From assembly GCF_001899645.1 (NCBI RefSeq), contig NZ_MKVV01000020.1, positions 1 through 64,000 of the forward strand: a stretch of 64,000 nt of DNA. Reading direction: 5' to 3'. The notes beneath the pieces were generated by a model, which worked only from the letters and a program-made list of their open reading frames with translations, made no database searches and was not told the DNA's origin. Below are positions 16,905 through 26,203 of the stretch, piece after piece (position 1 is the stretch's first letter; each line of letters begins with the position of its first letter). Source of the stretch: Pseudonocardia sp. 73-21. GTDB taxonomy: Bacteria > Actinomycetota > Actinomycetes > Mycobacteriales > Pseudonocardiaceae. Both the position numbers and the translations under genes were made by a program.

Positions 16905-17714
16905 ATGAGCGTCACCCTGCGCGGCGTCAATCTGGGCTACATGCAGCTTGACCTGTCGCTGCTGTCGAACCGCGAGCAGAACGTCGGGGTCACCTACCAG
17001 TGTCCGGCCCTCGCCTACATCATCGAAACCCCGGAAGGACGCATCCTCTGGGAGACCGGGATCTCCGCACAAGCACGCCAGGAATGGCTACCGGAATGGC
17101 AGGAGGCCGTCAGCCTGGCGAACCTCGCCCCCGAGGCGTTCATCGAGCGGCGACTCGCCACGATGGGCCTGGGCCCCGACGACTTCCGCTACGTGGTCCT
17201 CGGCCACCTGCACACCGACCACGCGGGCGGCCTGCGGCTGTTCGAGGACGCCGGCGCCGAGATCGTCGTCCACGAGCGCGAGTACGCCCATGTCATGGCG
17301 ATGCAGGACGCCGCCGACTTCTTCAACCCGGTCGACTGGGCCTTTCTCGGCTCGAAGAAACCCACGCTGGTCTCCGACGCCGGCACCGAGATGGCCGGTG
17401 GCATCCGCCTCGTCCACCTTCCCGGACACACCCCCGGGCAGATGGCCATGCAGCTGCAGCTGGAGAACACCGGCACCGTGCTGCTCACCTCCGACGCGCT
17501 CTACCACCACGACAACTACGCCGAACCCGTCGCAGCGCCCCAGATCTACTGGGACCTCGACCAGTGGAACTCCTCGCTGAACAAGCTGACCAAGATCGCC
17601 CAGGAGAGCGACGCCTGGGTCTTCCCAGGGCACGACGACACCGGGATCGCGCACTTCGACGGCAAACACGAACTTCGGGCCATCCAGTTCACACCGGAGC
17701 ACATCTACGCCTGA
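16905..17714 (+). CDS. MBL-fold metallo-hydrolase, N-acyl homoserine lactonase-like
   Basis: HLHTDHAGG metal motif, HLPGHTPGQMAM, VFPGHDDTGIAHF. Confidence 0.9.
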   Translation: MSVTLRGVNLGYMQLDLSLLSNREQNVGVTYQCPALAYIIETPEGRILWETGISAQARQEWLPEWQEAVSLANLAPEAFIERRLATMGLGPDDFRYVVLGHLHTDHAGGLRLFEDAGAEIVVHEREYAHVMAMQDAADFFNPVDWAFLGSKKPTLVSDAGTEMAGGIRLVHLPGHTPGQMAMQLQLENTGTVLLTSDALYHHDNYAEPVAAPQIYWDLDQWNSSLNKLTKIAQESDAWVFPGHDDTGIAHFDGKHELRAIQFTPEHIYA

Positions 17715-18436
17715 TCAACGACCTGAGGAGTCTGTGCGGCTGTCGCCGGCGCGCTCGTTTCAGCCACCACGCCCTGCTCGGCGGGGGTGGTGGCTGAATC
17801 GGGCAAGGACCGCGACGAGCACCGAACTCGACCTCGGCAACGGCAACGGCAAAGCCGAGGCCCTACGCGAACGCATCCTTGCCCTACGCGACGACATCGA
17901 GGTGGATGCCACCGTCTCCGTCAGGACCGGCACGCTCGGAATCCTCAGCGTCAGCGCACCGGGCACTCCGATGGGTGGCCAACGAGATTGATCGCCGAGT
18001 CGGCGCGGAGGTCAAAGCGAACGGGCGGGCTGGAAACCTTCCACACGTCCTGGACCGAAGCGCGAGATGCAGACGGAGGTGTCCCGACCCGGGGATGCTC
18101 CGTGCCAACCTTCCACGGATCGGCAGCGGACATGGCCGCAGTCTCCGCGTCTCACGCCGCCGTCAGGCTGCCTCAGTTCCGACCCGGCCGCTGCGACGAG
18201 CGGGCGGTGACGGTCTCCCAAGGCGCCGTTCTCGTGACAGTCCCTGTCGCGCGGGTGGGCCGATCGTGGGCTCAGCCGACGGGAAGTCGGTTCTCGGCCG
18301 CGGCGAGGGGGTCGTCGGCCGGGTGCTGCAGCATCTCGTGCAGGGAGCGGCGCCGGACGCCCGTGTTCCGCCGCGGGCACAGGGCCAGGTGCAGGCCGAG
18401 GCGCCCATCCCTTGCCCGTGATGCTTGGCTGGAAGT

Positions 18437-19348
18437 ATGCGGATCTTCTTCACCGGTGGCAGCGGCAAAGCCGGACACCACGTAGCCCCCTACCTCGCCT
18501 CGCGCGGCCACCAGGTCACCAACGCCGACCTCACCCCGCTCGGCCACGCCGACGTCACCGACCTGCGGGTCGACCTCACCAATGCAGGTGAGGTGTACTC
18601 GGCCCTGGCCGGCGTCCCGACGCAGGACGACTTCGACGACCCCGGCCCCACACCGCACGGCGGGTCGGCCTACGACGCGGTCGTCCACTTCGCCGCGATC
18701 CCCCGTCCCCTGCTCACCTCCGATCAGGCGACCTACGCGACCAACGTCCTCGCCCACTACAACGTCCTGGAGGCCGCCACCGCCCTCGGCGTCCGCAAGA
18801 TCGTGTTCGCCTCCTCGGAAACGACCTACGGCATCTGCTTCGGGCGCGGCGAGCGCAGACCCCTCTACGTCCCGGTCGACGAGGAACACCCGGTCGTCCC
18901 TGAGGACTCCTACGCGATGTCGAAGGTCGCGGGAGAGGTGACCGCGCGGTCCTTCCACGCCCGCACCGGCGCCGACGTGTACGGGCTGCGCATCAACAAC
19001 GTCATCGAACCCCACGAGTACGCCGAGCTGTTCCCGGCCTTCCTCGACGACCCGGCGCTGCGCAGGCGCAACCTCTTCGCCTACATCGACACCCGCGACC
19101 TCGGGCAGATGACGCTGCGCTGCCTGGAGACCGACGGACTCGGCTTCGAGGTGTTCAACGTCGCCAACGCCGACATGTCGGTCGCCGCGACCACGAGCGA
19201 GATCATCGACCGGTTCTACGACGGGGTGGAGGTGCGTCGCCCGATGGGCCGGGACGAGACGTTCTACAGCATCGACAAGGCCCGCAGACTGCTCGGCTAC
19301 GAGCCGGAGCACTCCTGGCGCGACGTGCTTCCCGACCCGACCACCTGA
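18437..19348 (+). CDS. NAD-dependent epimerase/dehydratase
   Basis: MRIFFTGGSGKAGHHVAPYLASRGHQV, VVHFAAIP, YAMSKVAGE. Confidence 0.9.
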   Translation: MRIFFTGGSGKAGHHVAPYLASRGHQVTNADLTPLGHADVTDLRVDLTNAGEVYSALAGVPTQDDFDDPGPTPHGGSAYDAVVHFAAIPRPLLTSDQATYATNVLAHYNVLEAATALGVRKIVFASSETTYGICFGRGERRPLYVPVDEEHPVVPEDSYAMSKVAGEVTARSFHARTGADVYGLRINNVIEPHEYAELFPAFLDDPALRRRNLFAYIDTRDLGQMTLRCLETDGLGFEVFNVANADMSVAATTSEIIDRFYDGVEVRRPMGRDETFYSIDKARRLLGYEPEHSWRDVLPDPTT

Positions 19349-19391
19349 CTGTCCACCCCCGGGACCGTCGGCAGGGCGACCTCCCGGCCTG

Positions 19392-19590
19392 TCGTGACCT
19401 GGCTCCTCAGAACAACGCGGTGGCAACGCCGCCCGCTCCGGCGGTGGTGGTCGTGGGCCAATGCAAAGCACAGGCCGGCGGAGAGCCCGGCGAGGACGAG
19501 GGCGGCGTCGGCCGCACGGTTCCACCGGCGCTCGGACCGTCGCGCGCGGCGGGCGATCGAGACGATGCGTCGGTCGCGGTCGCTGAGCAT
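19392..19590 (-). pseudogene. DUF3040-family relic
   Basis: MLSDRDRRIVSIARRARRSERRWNRAADAALVLAGLSAGLCFALA then frameshift to TTTTAGAGGVATALF*; collinear with intact DUF3040 protein at 25794-26102, with internal deletion. Confidence 0.75.
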
Positions 19591-19838
19591 GGGTGTCTCC
19601 GGCGGGTGCAGCCGCGGCTCGCCCGCGGCGGACTGTTGTTGGAACCGATGCTGCGCCGGACGACTCAGCGGGATAAGGGCCGGATGTCCCCGTGCGGTGG
19701 GCCGGATGGGCATGCGCGTCCGCTGGGCCCATCGGAGCCAGATAGGTGCCGTCCGACCCGGATCGGCACCGCCCGCGACGGCGGACCGTTGAGGGGGCCG
19801 ACCGACGGCCGGGTAGCGAGCGGGTAGGTGGGATCGCC

Positions 19839-21227
19839 ATGGGGCCAGGTCCGAGGACACGGGTTCGGTTCAGGTCCGCGCTGGTCGCGATCGCTGTGCT
19901 CGGCACCGCCGTCGCCGGTGCCCTCGTCGCGGTGTCGCCGGCCGCCGCCGCGGATCTCCCGCCGGCCCGGGCGACGGTGTTCACCCGCGGGTACGACACG
20001 TCCACGAAGCTCGTCACGCTGACGATGGACGCCGACTGGTACACCCCGGGTGACGTGCCGCGCGTGCTGCAGATCCTGCGCGACAACGGCATCACCGCCG
20101 GGTTCGCGCTGACCGGCCGCTATGCGGAGCGCTACCCCGACCAGGCACGCGCGATCGTCGCCGCCGGGCACAAGCTGATCAACCACAGCTACGACCATCC
20201 GTACTTCACGCAGCTGACCCGGGCCCAGCGGTTCTCCGAGCTCGACCGGGCCGAGGCGGCCTACAACCGCATCGGCCTCACCTCCGACGGGTGGTTCCGG
20301 GCGCCGTACCGGGACGGCTACGTCGACCCGGGCGTCACCGCCGACCTGGCCGCCCGCGGTTACTTCATCGGCTTCGACTGGACCTTCGACACCACCGGCT
20401 ACCTCGGCGTGGGCCAGGACGTGATCCTCGACCGGGTGCGCCGCTACACCGTGCCGGGCGCCACGGTGCTCATGCACCTGAGCTCCGACTCGACCGACAC
20501 CGCCGCCCTGCCCCAGGTGATCGCGACGTTGCGGTCGATGGGGTACGGGTTCACCGACCCCTACCGGACGGTGACGACGGGCTCGATCGCGGCGCACTAC
20601 GCCGCGCTGGGTGCGCAGCGCTCCGCGTTGGGGCCGCCCCGCACCGGGGAGATGGTGGCCTCGGTGGCCGGCACCGCCGTCCAGTGGTTCCGCACGGGAC
20701 GGATCTACTGGCGCGGCGACGTCGGTGCGCACGAGGTGCACGGGGCCATCGCCGGGCGCTACGTGGAGTTCGGCTCGATAGGCTCGTTCCTGGGCTTCCC
20801 GGTGACCGACGAGACGACGACACCGGACGGGCTGGGGCGGTTCAACCATTTCGTCGGCGGCGGTTCGATCTACTGGACGCCGGTCACCGGTGCGCACGAG
20901 GTGCACGGGTGGATCCGTGTCGAGTGGGCCGCGCTGGGCTGGGAGCGCGGGATCCTCGGCTACCCGGTCGGCGACGAGGTGTCCGTGGTCGGCGGCCGGG
21001 CATCGGCCTTCCAGAAGGGCACCGTCTACTGGTCGGCGGCCACCGGCGCGCACGAGGTGCACGGGGCCATCCTCGGCCGCTACCTGCAGCTCGGCGGCAC
21101 CGCGAGCAGGCTGCGGCTGCCGCTGTCGGACGAGTACACGGTCGCCGGCGGGCGGCGCAGCGACTTCCAGGGCGGGTCGCTGTCGTGGAACGCCGCGACG
21201 GGAGCGGTCACCGTGCTGTACCGGTGA
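19839..21227 (+). CDS. Secreted polysaccharide deacetylase with C-terminal LGFP repeats
   Basis: Signal peptide RSALVAIAVLGTAVAGALVAVSPAAAA; LTMDADWYTPGDVPRVLQILRDNGITAGFALTGRYAERYP...HKLINHSYDHPYFTQLTRAQ; repeated YW...TGAHEVHGAI..RY..LG....LGFPVTDE units. Confidence 0.9.
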   Translation: MGPGPRTRVRFRSALVAIAVLGTAVAGALVAVSPAAAADLPPARATVFTRGYDTSTKLVTLTMDADWYTPGDVPRVLQILRDNGITAGFALTGRYAERYPDQARAIVAAGHKLINHSYDHPYFTQLTRAQRFSELDRAEAAYNRIGLTSDGWFRAPYRDGYVDPGVTADLAARGYFIGFDWTFDTTGYLGVGQDVILDRVRRYTVPGATVLMHLSSDSTDTAALPQVIATLRSMGYGFTDPYRTVTTGSIAAHYAALGAQRSALGPPRTGEMVASVAGTAVQWFRTGRIYWRGDVGAHEVHGAIAGRYVEFGSIGSFLGFPVTDETTTPDGLGRFNHFVGGGSIYWTPVTGAHEVHGWIRVEWAALGWERGILGYPVGDEVSVVGGRASAFQKGTVYWSAATGAHEVHGAILGRYLQLGGTASRLRLPLSDEYTVAGGRRSDFQGGSLSWNAATGAVTVLYR

Positions 21228-21341
21228 CCACGGTCGGACGGCGCCCCGATGCTGTCGGCGCGCCGCGGCCCCTGCAGGACCGCCCTTCGCGGGCGGCAGG
21301 CCGATCGACGCGGCGTGGTGACGGACGACCGGGCCTGTCGG

Positions 21342-21404
21342 CGGGCCGGCGAGATGCCGATGTTCGCTGATCCGGACGGCAACCCGATCGGGCTGTTCAC
21401 ATAG
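21342..21404 (+). pseudogene. C-terminal fragment of a VOC/glyoxalase-like protein
   Basis: ...GEMPMFADPDGNPIGLFT* is the typical VOC C-terminal strand; no upstream remainder. Confidence 0.5.
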
Positions 21405-21521
21405 GCGTGATCTCCAGCGCAGACCAGCACGAGCTCGGCGGCTGGGGGCCACCGCCTCGGTGGTCGGGCCCGCGAGCCGTACATGTCAGCCGCCATGAGG
21501 AGACCGAGGGCTGAAGGTTCG

Positions 21522-21535
21522 GGGACCTTCGGCCC
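21522..21535 (+). promoter_or_regulatory. DosR-box-like site GGGACCTTCGGCCC upstream of hsp20
   Basis: Within TTCGGGGACCTTCGGCCCCGG, 72 nt before the Hsp20 ATG. Confidence 0.55.
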
Positions 21536-21606
21536 CGGTGTCGGTCGGTGGTGGAGGGGAGCCTTGGAGCTGTCCGTGTGATGCAGCTACCAGGAGGTCA
21601 CCATCC

Positions 21607-22080
21607 ATGAGTACCTTGACCCGTCGCGATCGCGGCGCCGAGATGGCCCGCCGTTTCCCGATGATGGACGGCGTGTTCGAGGAGTGGTTGCGGTCGCTGC
21701 CGATGCGGCGGCCGTTCGGGTTGGGCTGGGACTGGCCCGGCGAGGACCTGATCCGGGTGGACGAGTTCCGGGACGGTGACACCGAGGTGATCCGCGCCGA
21801 GATGCCCGGCATCGACCCCGCGAAGGATGTGGAGCTGACGGTGGCCGACGGGGTGCTTCGGATCAAGGCCGAGCGCCGCGTCGACGAGAAGTCCGAGGAC
21901 AAGGGTTACACCCGTCACGAGATGCGGTACGGCAGCATGACCCGCACGCTGCCGCTGCCGGAGGGTGTGCAGGAGAAGGACATCTCGGCCGCCTACAAGG
22001 ACGGCATCCTGGAGGTCAGGGTTCCGATCCCAGCCCGGCCGGACAAGTCCGAGCCCACGAAGATCGCGATCAAGACCTGA
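21607..22080 (+). CDS. Hsp20/alpha-crystallin family protein
   Basis: VIRAEMPGIDPAKDVELTVADGVLRIKAERR...GSMTRTLPLPEGVQEKDISAAYKDGILEVRVPIP. Confidence 0.95.
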   Translation: MSTLTRRDRGAEMARRFPMMDGVFEEWLRSLPMRRPFGLGWDWPGEDLIRVDEFRDGDTEVIRAEMPGIDPAKDVELTVADGVLRIKAERRVDEKSEDKGYTRHEMRYGSMTRTLPLPEGVQEKDISAAYKDGILEVRVPIPARPDKSEPTKIAIKT

Positions 22081-22099
22081 CGCGGTCTGAATGATGCCC

Positions 22100-22130
22100 A
22101 GTCCGGTGCACGCGCAGCGTGCACCGGACT
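22100..22130 (+). terminator. Perfect 14-bp stem, 3-nt loop hairpin after hsp20
   Basis: AGTCCGGTGCACGC-GCA-GCGTGCACCGGACT; 19 nt after the stop codon. Confidence 0.85.
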
Positions 22131-22323
22131 GTCGTGTGCGTCGCGTCTCCGCGGCTCCGGGGGAGAGCGGCGTCGCGCCCGACCATGCCACCCCTACGGC
22201 CGTCGCCCGCGACCTGGACGGCACAGCCAATGCCCTGACACCGTGCGGGAAGGTCCAGACGATCAGCGGCATCCCGAGTCGGCGGGCGTCTGCACGGACC
22301 TGCCCCACGTCGGTCGTGATGGG

Positions 22324-22790
22324 CTGACGACCGTCAGGACCGACCCGGAGACCACGGCCGCGATCGCGACGGCGTTGCCGGCCCGCTGGCCGCCGGAGAT
22401 CGCGTTGGCCGGGTCGGTGAACGGCGGGGTCGAGGTCTGGAGCGCGGCGTCGGGCACCGTGCCGAACACCGTCAGCGTGCCGAGGATGTAGACCACCGCG
22501 CAGCCGAGCGTGCCCAGCACCGTGGCGTGGCCGACGTTCTTCGCCGGGTTGCGGACGCGGCCCGCGGCCACCGACGCCGGCTCGATGCCGAGGTAGCTGA
22601 ACAGCGCGATCGCCGCTGCAGCGGAGATCGCCCGGCCACCGAGCCGCCCGTGGCGTTGAACGCGCCGAAGTTCGCGCTCTTGATGAACAGCGGTGGCCGT
22701 CGGCAGACCGAAGGTGCGCGCTTCTCCGGTGTGAATGTTCTCGAGCCCGCCCAGGCGACGTCGCGTCGGTCTCGACCAGGTCGACCAGGG
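22324..22790 (-). pseudogene. APC-family amino-acid permease relic
   Basis: LFIKSANFGAFNATGGS (frameshift) ...AAAIALFSYLGIEPASVAAGRVRNPAKNVGHATVLGTLGCAVVYILGTLTVFGTVPDAALQTSTPPFTDPANAISGG...; both ends missing. Confidence 0.75.
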
Positions 22791-22956
22791 CGGTGATGGA
22801 CCGCTGGTCGTGCGGACGGGTGCTGGCCGGGGAGCTGGCCGCCGCCGGGTGGGACCCGGACGCCCCGGAGAGGAGCCCGCAGCCGAGTGCGGAGCCCGAC
22901 ATGGAGGCGCTCATGGAGGTGGTCGAGCGCGCGATCAACGGCGTCGGGCTGCCCGA

Positions 22957-23856
22957 CTACACCGGGGTTCCGGACTCCGGGGTCGCGGCCGGACCGCCGA
23001 TCACCTCGTCGACCAGGCCGTGGGCCCCACCGGTCGGGACCGGCCGCGTGACGTCGGCCGCCTGCCCGCCCCCGGACGGTTCCGCGGCCGCGGATGCGGC
23101 CTCGCGCGCGAGGAAGGTGCCCAGCTCGCCGATGGTGCTCATCAGCGGCGCCGGGAAGACGACCGTCGAGTTCTGGTCGACGCCGATCTCCACGAGGCTC
23201 TGCAGGTTGCGCAGCTGCAGGGCCAGCGAGTGCTGCATCATGACGTCCGAGGCCTCGCCGAGGGCGGTGGCGGCGAGCGACTCGCCCTGCGCGTTGATGA
23301 TCTTGGCGCGTTTCTCGCGCTCGGCCTCGGCCTGCCGGGCCATGGCGCGCTTCATGCTGTCGGGCAGCTGGATGTCCTTGAGCTCGACCAGGGTGACCTC
23401 GACGCCCCACTCGACGGTGGTGACGTCGAGGATCTCGCGGATGTCGCCGTTGATCCGGTCGGTCTCCGACAGTGTCTCGTCGAGGGTGTGCCGGCCGACG
23501 ACCTTGCGCAGCGTGGTCTGGGCGATCTGGTCGATCGCGGCGCGGACGTTCTCGATGGCCACGACGGACTTCACGGGGTCGACGACGCGGTAGTAGGCCA
23601 CCGCGGAGACGTCGACGCTGACGTTGTCGCGGGTGATGATGCCCTGCGACTGGATCGGCACCGTCACCACCCGCAGTGAGGCCCGGTGCAGGACGTCGAC
23701 GATCGGGATGATCAGGCGCAGTCCCGGTTCGCGGACGGTCTGCAGGCGGCCGAGGCGCAGCAGCACGCCGCGTTCGTACTGCTTGACGACCCGGACCGCC
23801 GCCGCCAGCAGGAGCAGCACGACGGCGGCGACGGCGATGATGACGGTGGGGGTCAT
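22957..23856 (-). CDS. SPFH/Band 7 (slipin/stomatin-like) protein
   Basis: VKQYERGVLLRLGRLQTVREPGLRLIIPIVDVLHRASLRVVTVPIQSQGIITRDNVSVDVSAVAYYRVVDP... Confidence 0.93.
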   Translation of the reverse strand: MTPTVIIAVAAVVLLLLAAAVRVVKQYERGVLLRLGRLQTVREPGLRLIIPIVDVLHRASLRVVTVPIQSQGIITRDNVSVDVSAVAYYRVVDPVKSVVAIENVRAAIDQIAQTTLRKVVGRHTLDETLSETDRINGDIREILDVTTVEWGVEVTLVELKDIQLPDSMKRAMARQAEAEREKRAKIINAQGESLAATALGEASDVMMQHSLALQLRNLQSLVEIGVDQNSTVVFPAPLMSTIGELGTFLAREAASAAAEPSGGGQAADVTRPVPTGGAHGLVDEVIGGPAATPESGTPV

Positions 23857-24259
23857 CGGATGCTCCGCGGTTGATGGGGAGGGCCTGCCGGACCGGTCCA
23901 GACTCCGCCCGCATCCGGGAACCGGGTAGGGCACAAGGTCTCGCGTCACCGGGCCCCGATCCCGCGGCGGGGGTGCCGCGCGAGGAGGTGCCCACCTCTG
24001 CCCGGGCCTGGACGTGCGCGGGTTGGTGGAGTACCTCGTCGGCACTCTGGAGCAGCTGGGAGGCGTCGCAGCCGGCGGAGCGGCCGACGCCCCCGCCGTT
24101 CCGGGGCCGGCCAGGGCCGCCGGCTACCGGGCCACCGCGGTACGGGCCGTGGACGGATGGGCGGTAACCGGGCGCCTCGACACCGAGTACCCGATGCCCT
24201 GGGGTGCCAGCACGGGCCGGATGCTCGCGGAGTTCCTGGTGGTCGAGCAGGTCGCCCAC

Positions 24260-24762
24260 GGTGGAACCTCGCGCAGGCCACCGGCCAGTTGATCACGTGC
24301 GACGACGACGTCGTGGACTGGCGCACGATCAGCCAGATCCGCACGTCGATCTTCCAGCTCCACCAGACCTCCCACGATGCACCAGACGGGGTGCGGGCCC
24401 GACTGCTCGGCGTGGTCGCCGAGGTGACGCCGGCGCTGGGCCGCGACCCGGTGCTGCGGTTCAGTGGGTTGCTGGAGGACACGCTGCCCGCAGGGGTGGT
24501 CGAGGACCTGCTGGCGGTGCTGCGGGAGGCGTTGAGCAACGTCGCCCGCCACGCCCACGCGAGCTCCACCGAGGTCGACGTCGACGCGGGCCCCGCCGCG
24601 CTCACCCTCCAGGCCGTCGACGACGGGGTGGGTGTGCCCGACACCGGTCGCCGTAGCGGCCTGGACAACCTGCGCCGCCGCGCCGAGCACCACGGCGGCA
24701 CCCTCACCCTCACACACCGGGCGCCGAGCGGTACCCGCCTGTGCTGGACGGTCCCGATCTGA
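24260..24762 (+). pseudogene. C-terminal remnant of a DevS/DosS-type histidine kinase (HATPase retained)
   Basis: TISQIRTSIFQLHQ...VVEDLLAVLREALSNVARHAHASSTEVDVDAGPAALTLQAVDDGVGVPDTGRRSGLDNLRRRAEHHGGTLTLTHRAPSGTRLCWTVPI; no GAF domains and no recognisable phospho-acceptor His segment. Confidence 0.7.
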
Positions 24763-24960
24763 AGGGCCGATGGCCCTACGTCCCGCCCGGGACGGGCACG
24801 GAGCCTGGAGGGGGATTCCGTGCCCGTACCCGGGTTCACCAGCGGCGCCGCGACACAGCAACGGAGCTGGTTCGCGGTGTCGCGGTCGAGCCGGCCGGGT
24901 CTGCGGTGTCGCGGACCCGGCCGGCCTCCCCCCTCACCGAGCGACGGAAGGCAACCACAT

Positions 24961-25440
24961 GAGCGTCTCGCCGCGCGACGAGGCGACCGCCGCCGACGCC
25001 GTGTGCGTCGTCGACCCGAGGTGGCGATCGCTGGCCCGGCTGGTCGAGGCGGCGCTGCCGTCGATGCTGCGCGACGTGCGTGACCTGCTGGCGGTCGACC
25101 ACCCCGAGCACCCGCGCCACCGCCCGCCCCAGGACCCGGCCACGCGGCGTCGTCGTCGACGGGGCGCACGTCCCGGGCTGGATGGCGGACTGGTGCCGTC
25201 GTTCGGGCGGGGCGCTGATGCTCGGCGCCGCGGCCGGGCCGGGCGGGCCGCTCGTGGGTGGGACCAGCCTGTTCGTCGCGCGGCCACCGTGGCGGACCCA
25301 CCATGCTCGTCCTGGGTGGCACCCGCGCCGGTGCTCCCGGCCGGCTCGGGCTGGTCGCCCTCAGCGCCCGGCAGCACGCACCCTGCCCGGTGCTGCTGGT
25401 CTCCCGGTTGGACCCCGTCACCACCCCGATCTGCTCCGGG
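24961..25440 (+). pseudogene. Frameshifted universal-stress-protein-like relic
   Basis: Pieces in separate frames: MSVSPRDEATAADAVCVVDPRWRSL..., GWMADWCRRSGGALMLG, MLVLGGTRAGAPGRLGLVALSARQHAPCPVLLVSR. Confidence 0.45.
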
Positions 25441-25481
25441 CAGACCGGCCCGGCCCTGACCGCCTCGACCGCCCTGTGGCG

Positions 25482-25521
25482 CGACACGACACGACACGAC
25501 ACGACACGACACGACACGACA
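25482..25521 (+). repeat. Pentanucleotide tandem repeat (CGACA)x8
   Basis: Eight exact 5-bp units read directly. Confidence 0.95.
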
Positions 25522-25793
25522 CCCGAGGGAGTACCGCCACGATGTGTACCGGAAACGGCCGCCCGCCCACCCCGCCTCAGCCCCCGCCGTCCCCGCGCGG
25601 GGGACGCACCCGAGCGGCAAGGCCATGATCGTCAGCGCCCGCCCCGTCGACGCCGGGACGCGGCCGTCCGGTCCGTTCGGCCCGCCGATCGAGGACATCT
25701 GTCGCTGCCCACGGGTGCGCCATCCGGCGGAGCATCGGATCCCACCACCAGCCACTGCCCCACCGGGCAGCACCACCTTTCCGGAGCCGACCG

Positions 25794-26102
25794 ATGCTCA
25801 GCGAACGCGACAAGCGCATTCTCCGTGAGATCGAACAGCAGTTCACGGGCGAGGAGCGCCGCCTGGCGTCGCTCACCCGAAGCGCGCAGCGGTCCGAACG
25901 CCGGCTGCATCGGGCCGCCGATGCCGCACTGATCGTCGCTGCGCTGGCCGCCGTCCTGTGCTTCGCGCTGGCCACCGCCGTCACCGTCGGCGCGGGCGCC
26001 GTGGCGATGGTTCTGTTCGTGCTGCTCGCACTGCGCAGCGGCGGAGACCGACGCACGGCGATAGCGCGTGCCTGGCAGACGGTGACACGGACCGCGCGAT
26101 GA
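25794..26102 (+). CDS. DUF3040 domain-containing membrane protein
   Basis: MLSERDKRILREIEQQFTGEERRLASLTRSAQRSERRLHRAADAALIVAALAAVLCFALATAVTVGAGAVAMVLFVLLAL. Confidence 0.85.
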   Translation: MLSERDKRILREIEQQFTGEERRLASLTRSAQRSERRLHRAADAALIVAALAAVLCFALATAVTVGAGAVAMVLFVLLALRSGGDRRTAIARAWQTVTRTAR

Positions 26103-26134
26103 CGGGCCACCCGGGTGTCCTTCGTGGGCGTTCA

Positions 26135-26148
26135 GGGTCTTTCGGCAC
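26135..26148 (+). promoter_or_regulatory. DosR-box-like site GGGTCTTTCGGCAC upstream of the CYTH-CHAD gene
   Basis: One mismatch to GGGNCNTNCGGCCC; 56 nt before the ATG. Confidence 0.4.
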
Positions 26149-26203
26149 GGCTGCACTCCGTTCGAACCTGGTGCGGGAGGTCGCCCGCGGGGTAGGCAGA
26201 CGC

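Noticed and set aside
17734-18420. ORFs such as 17734..17991 (+) and the minus-strand tail RRSLHEMLQHPADDPLAAAENRLPVG
   Set aside because: Looks faintly coding-like but no family could be supported; may be relics, not reported as features.
24770-24790. GGGCCGATGGCCC as a seventh DosR-like box
   Set aside because: Spacing is 13 rather than 14 nt and no clear downstream intact gene.
25482-25521. CGACA repeat considered as plasmid/phage iteron
   Set aside because: Unit too short, no replication gene or AT-rich region nearby.
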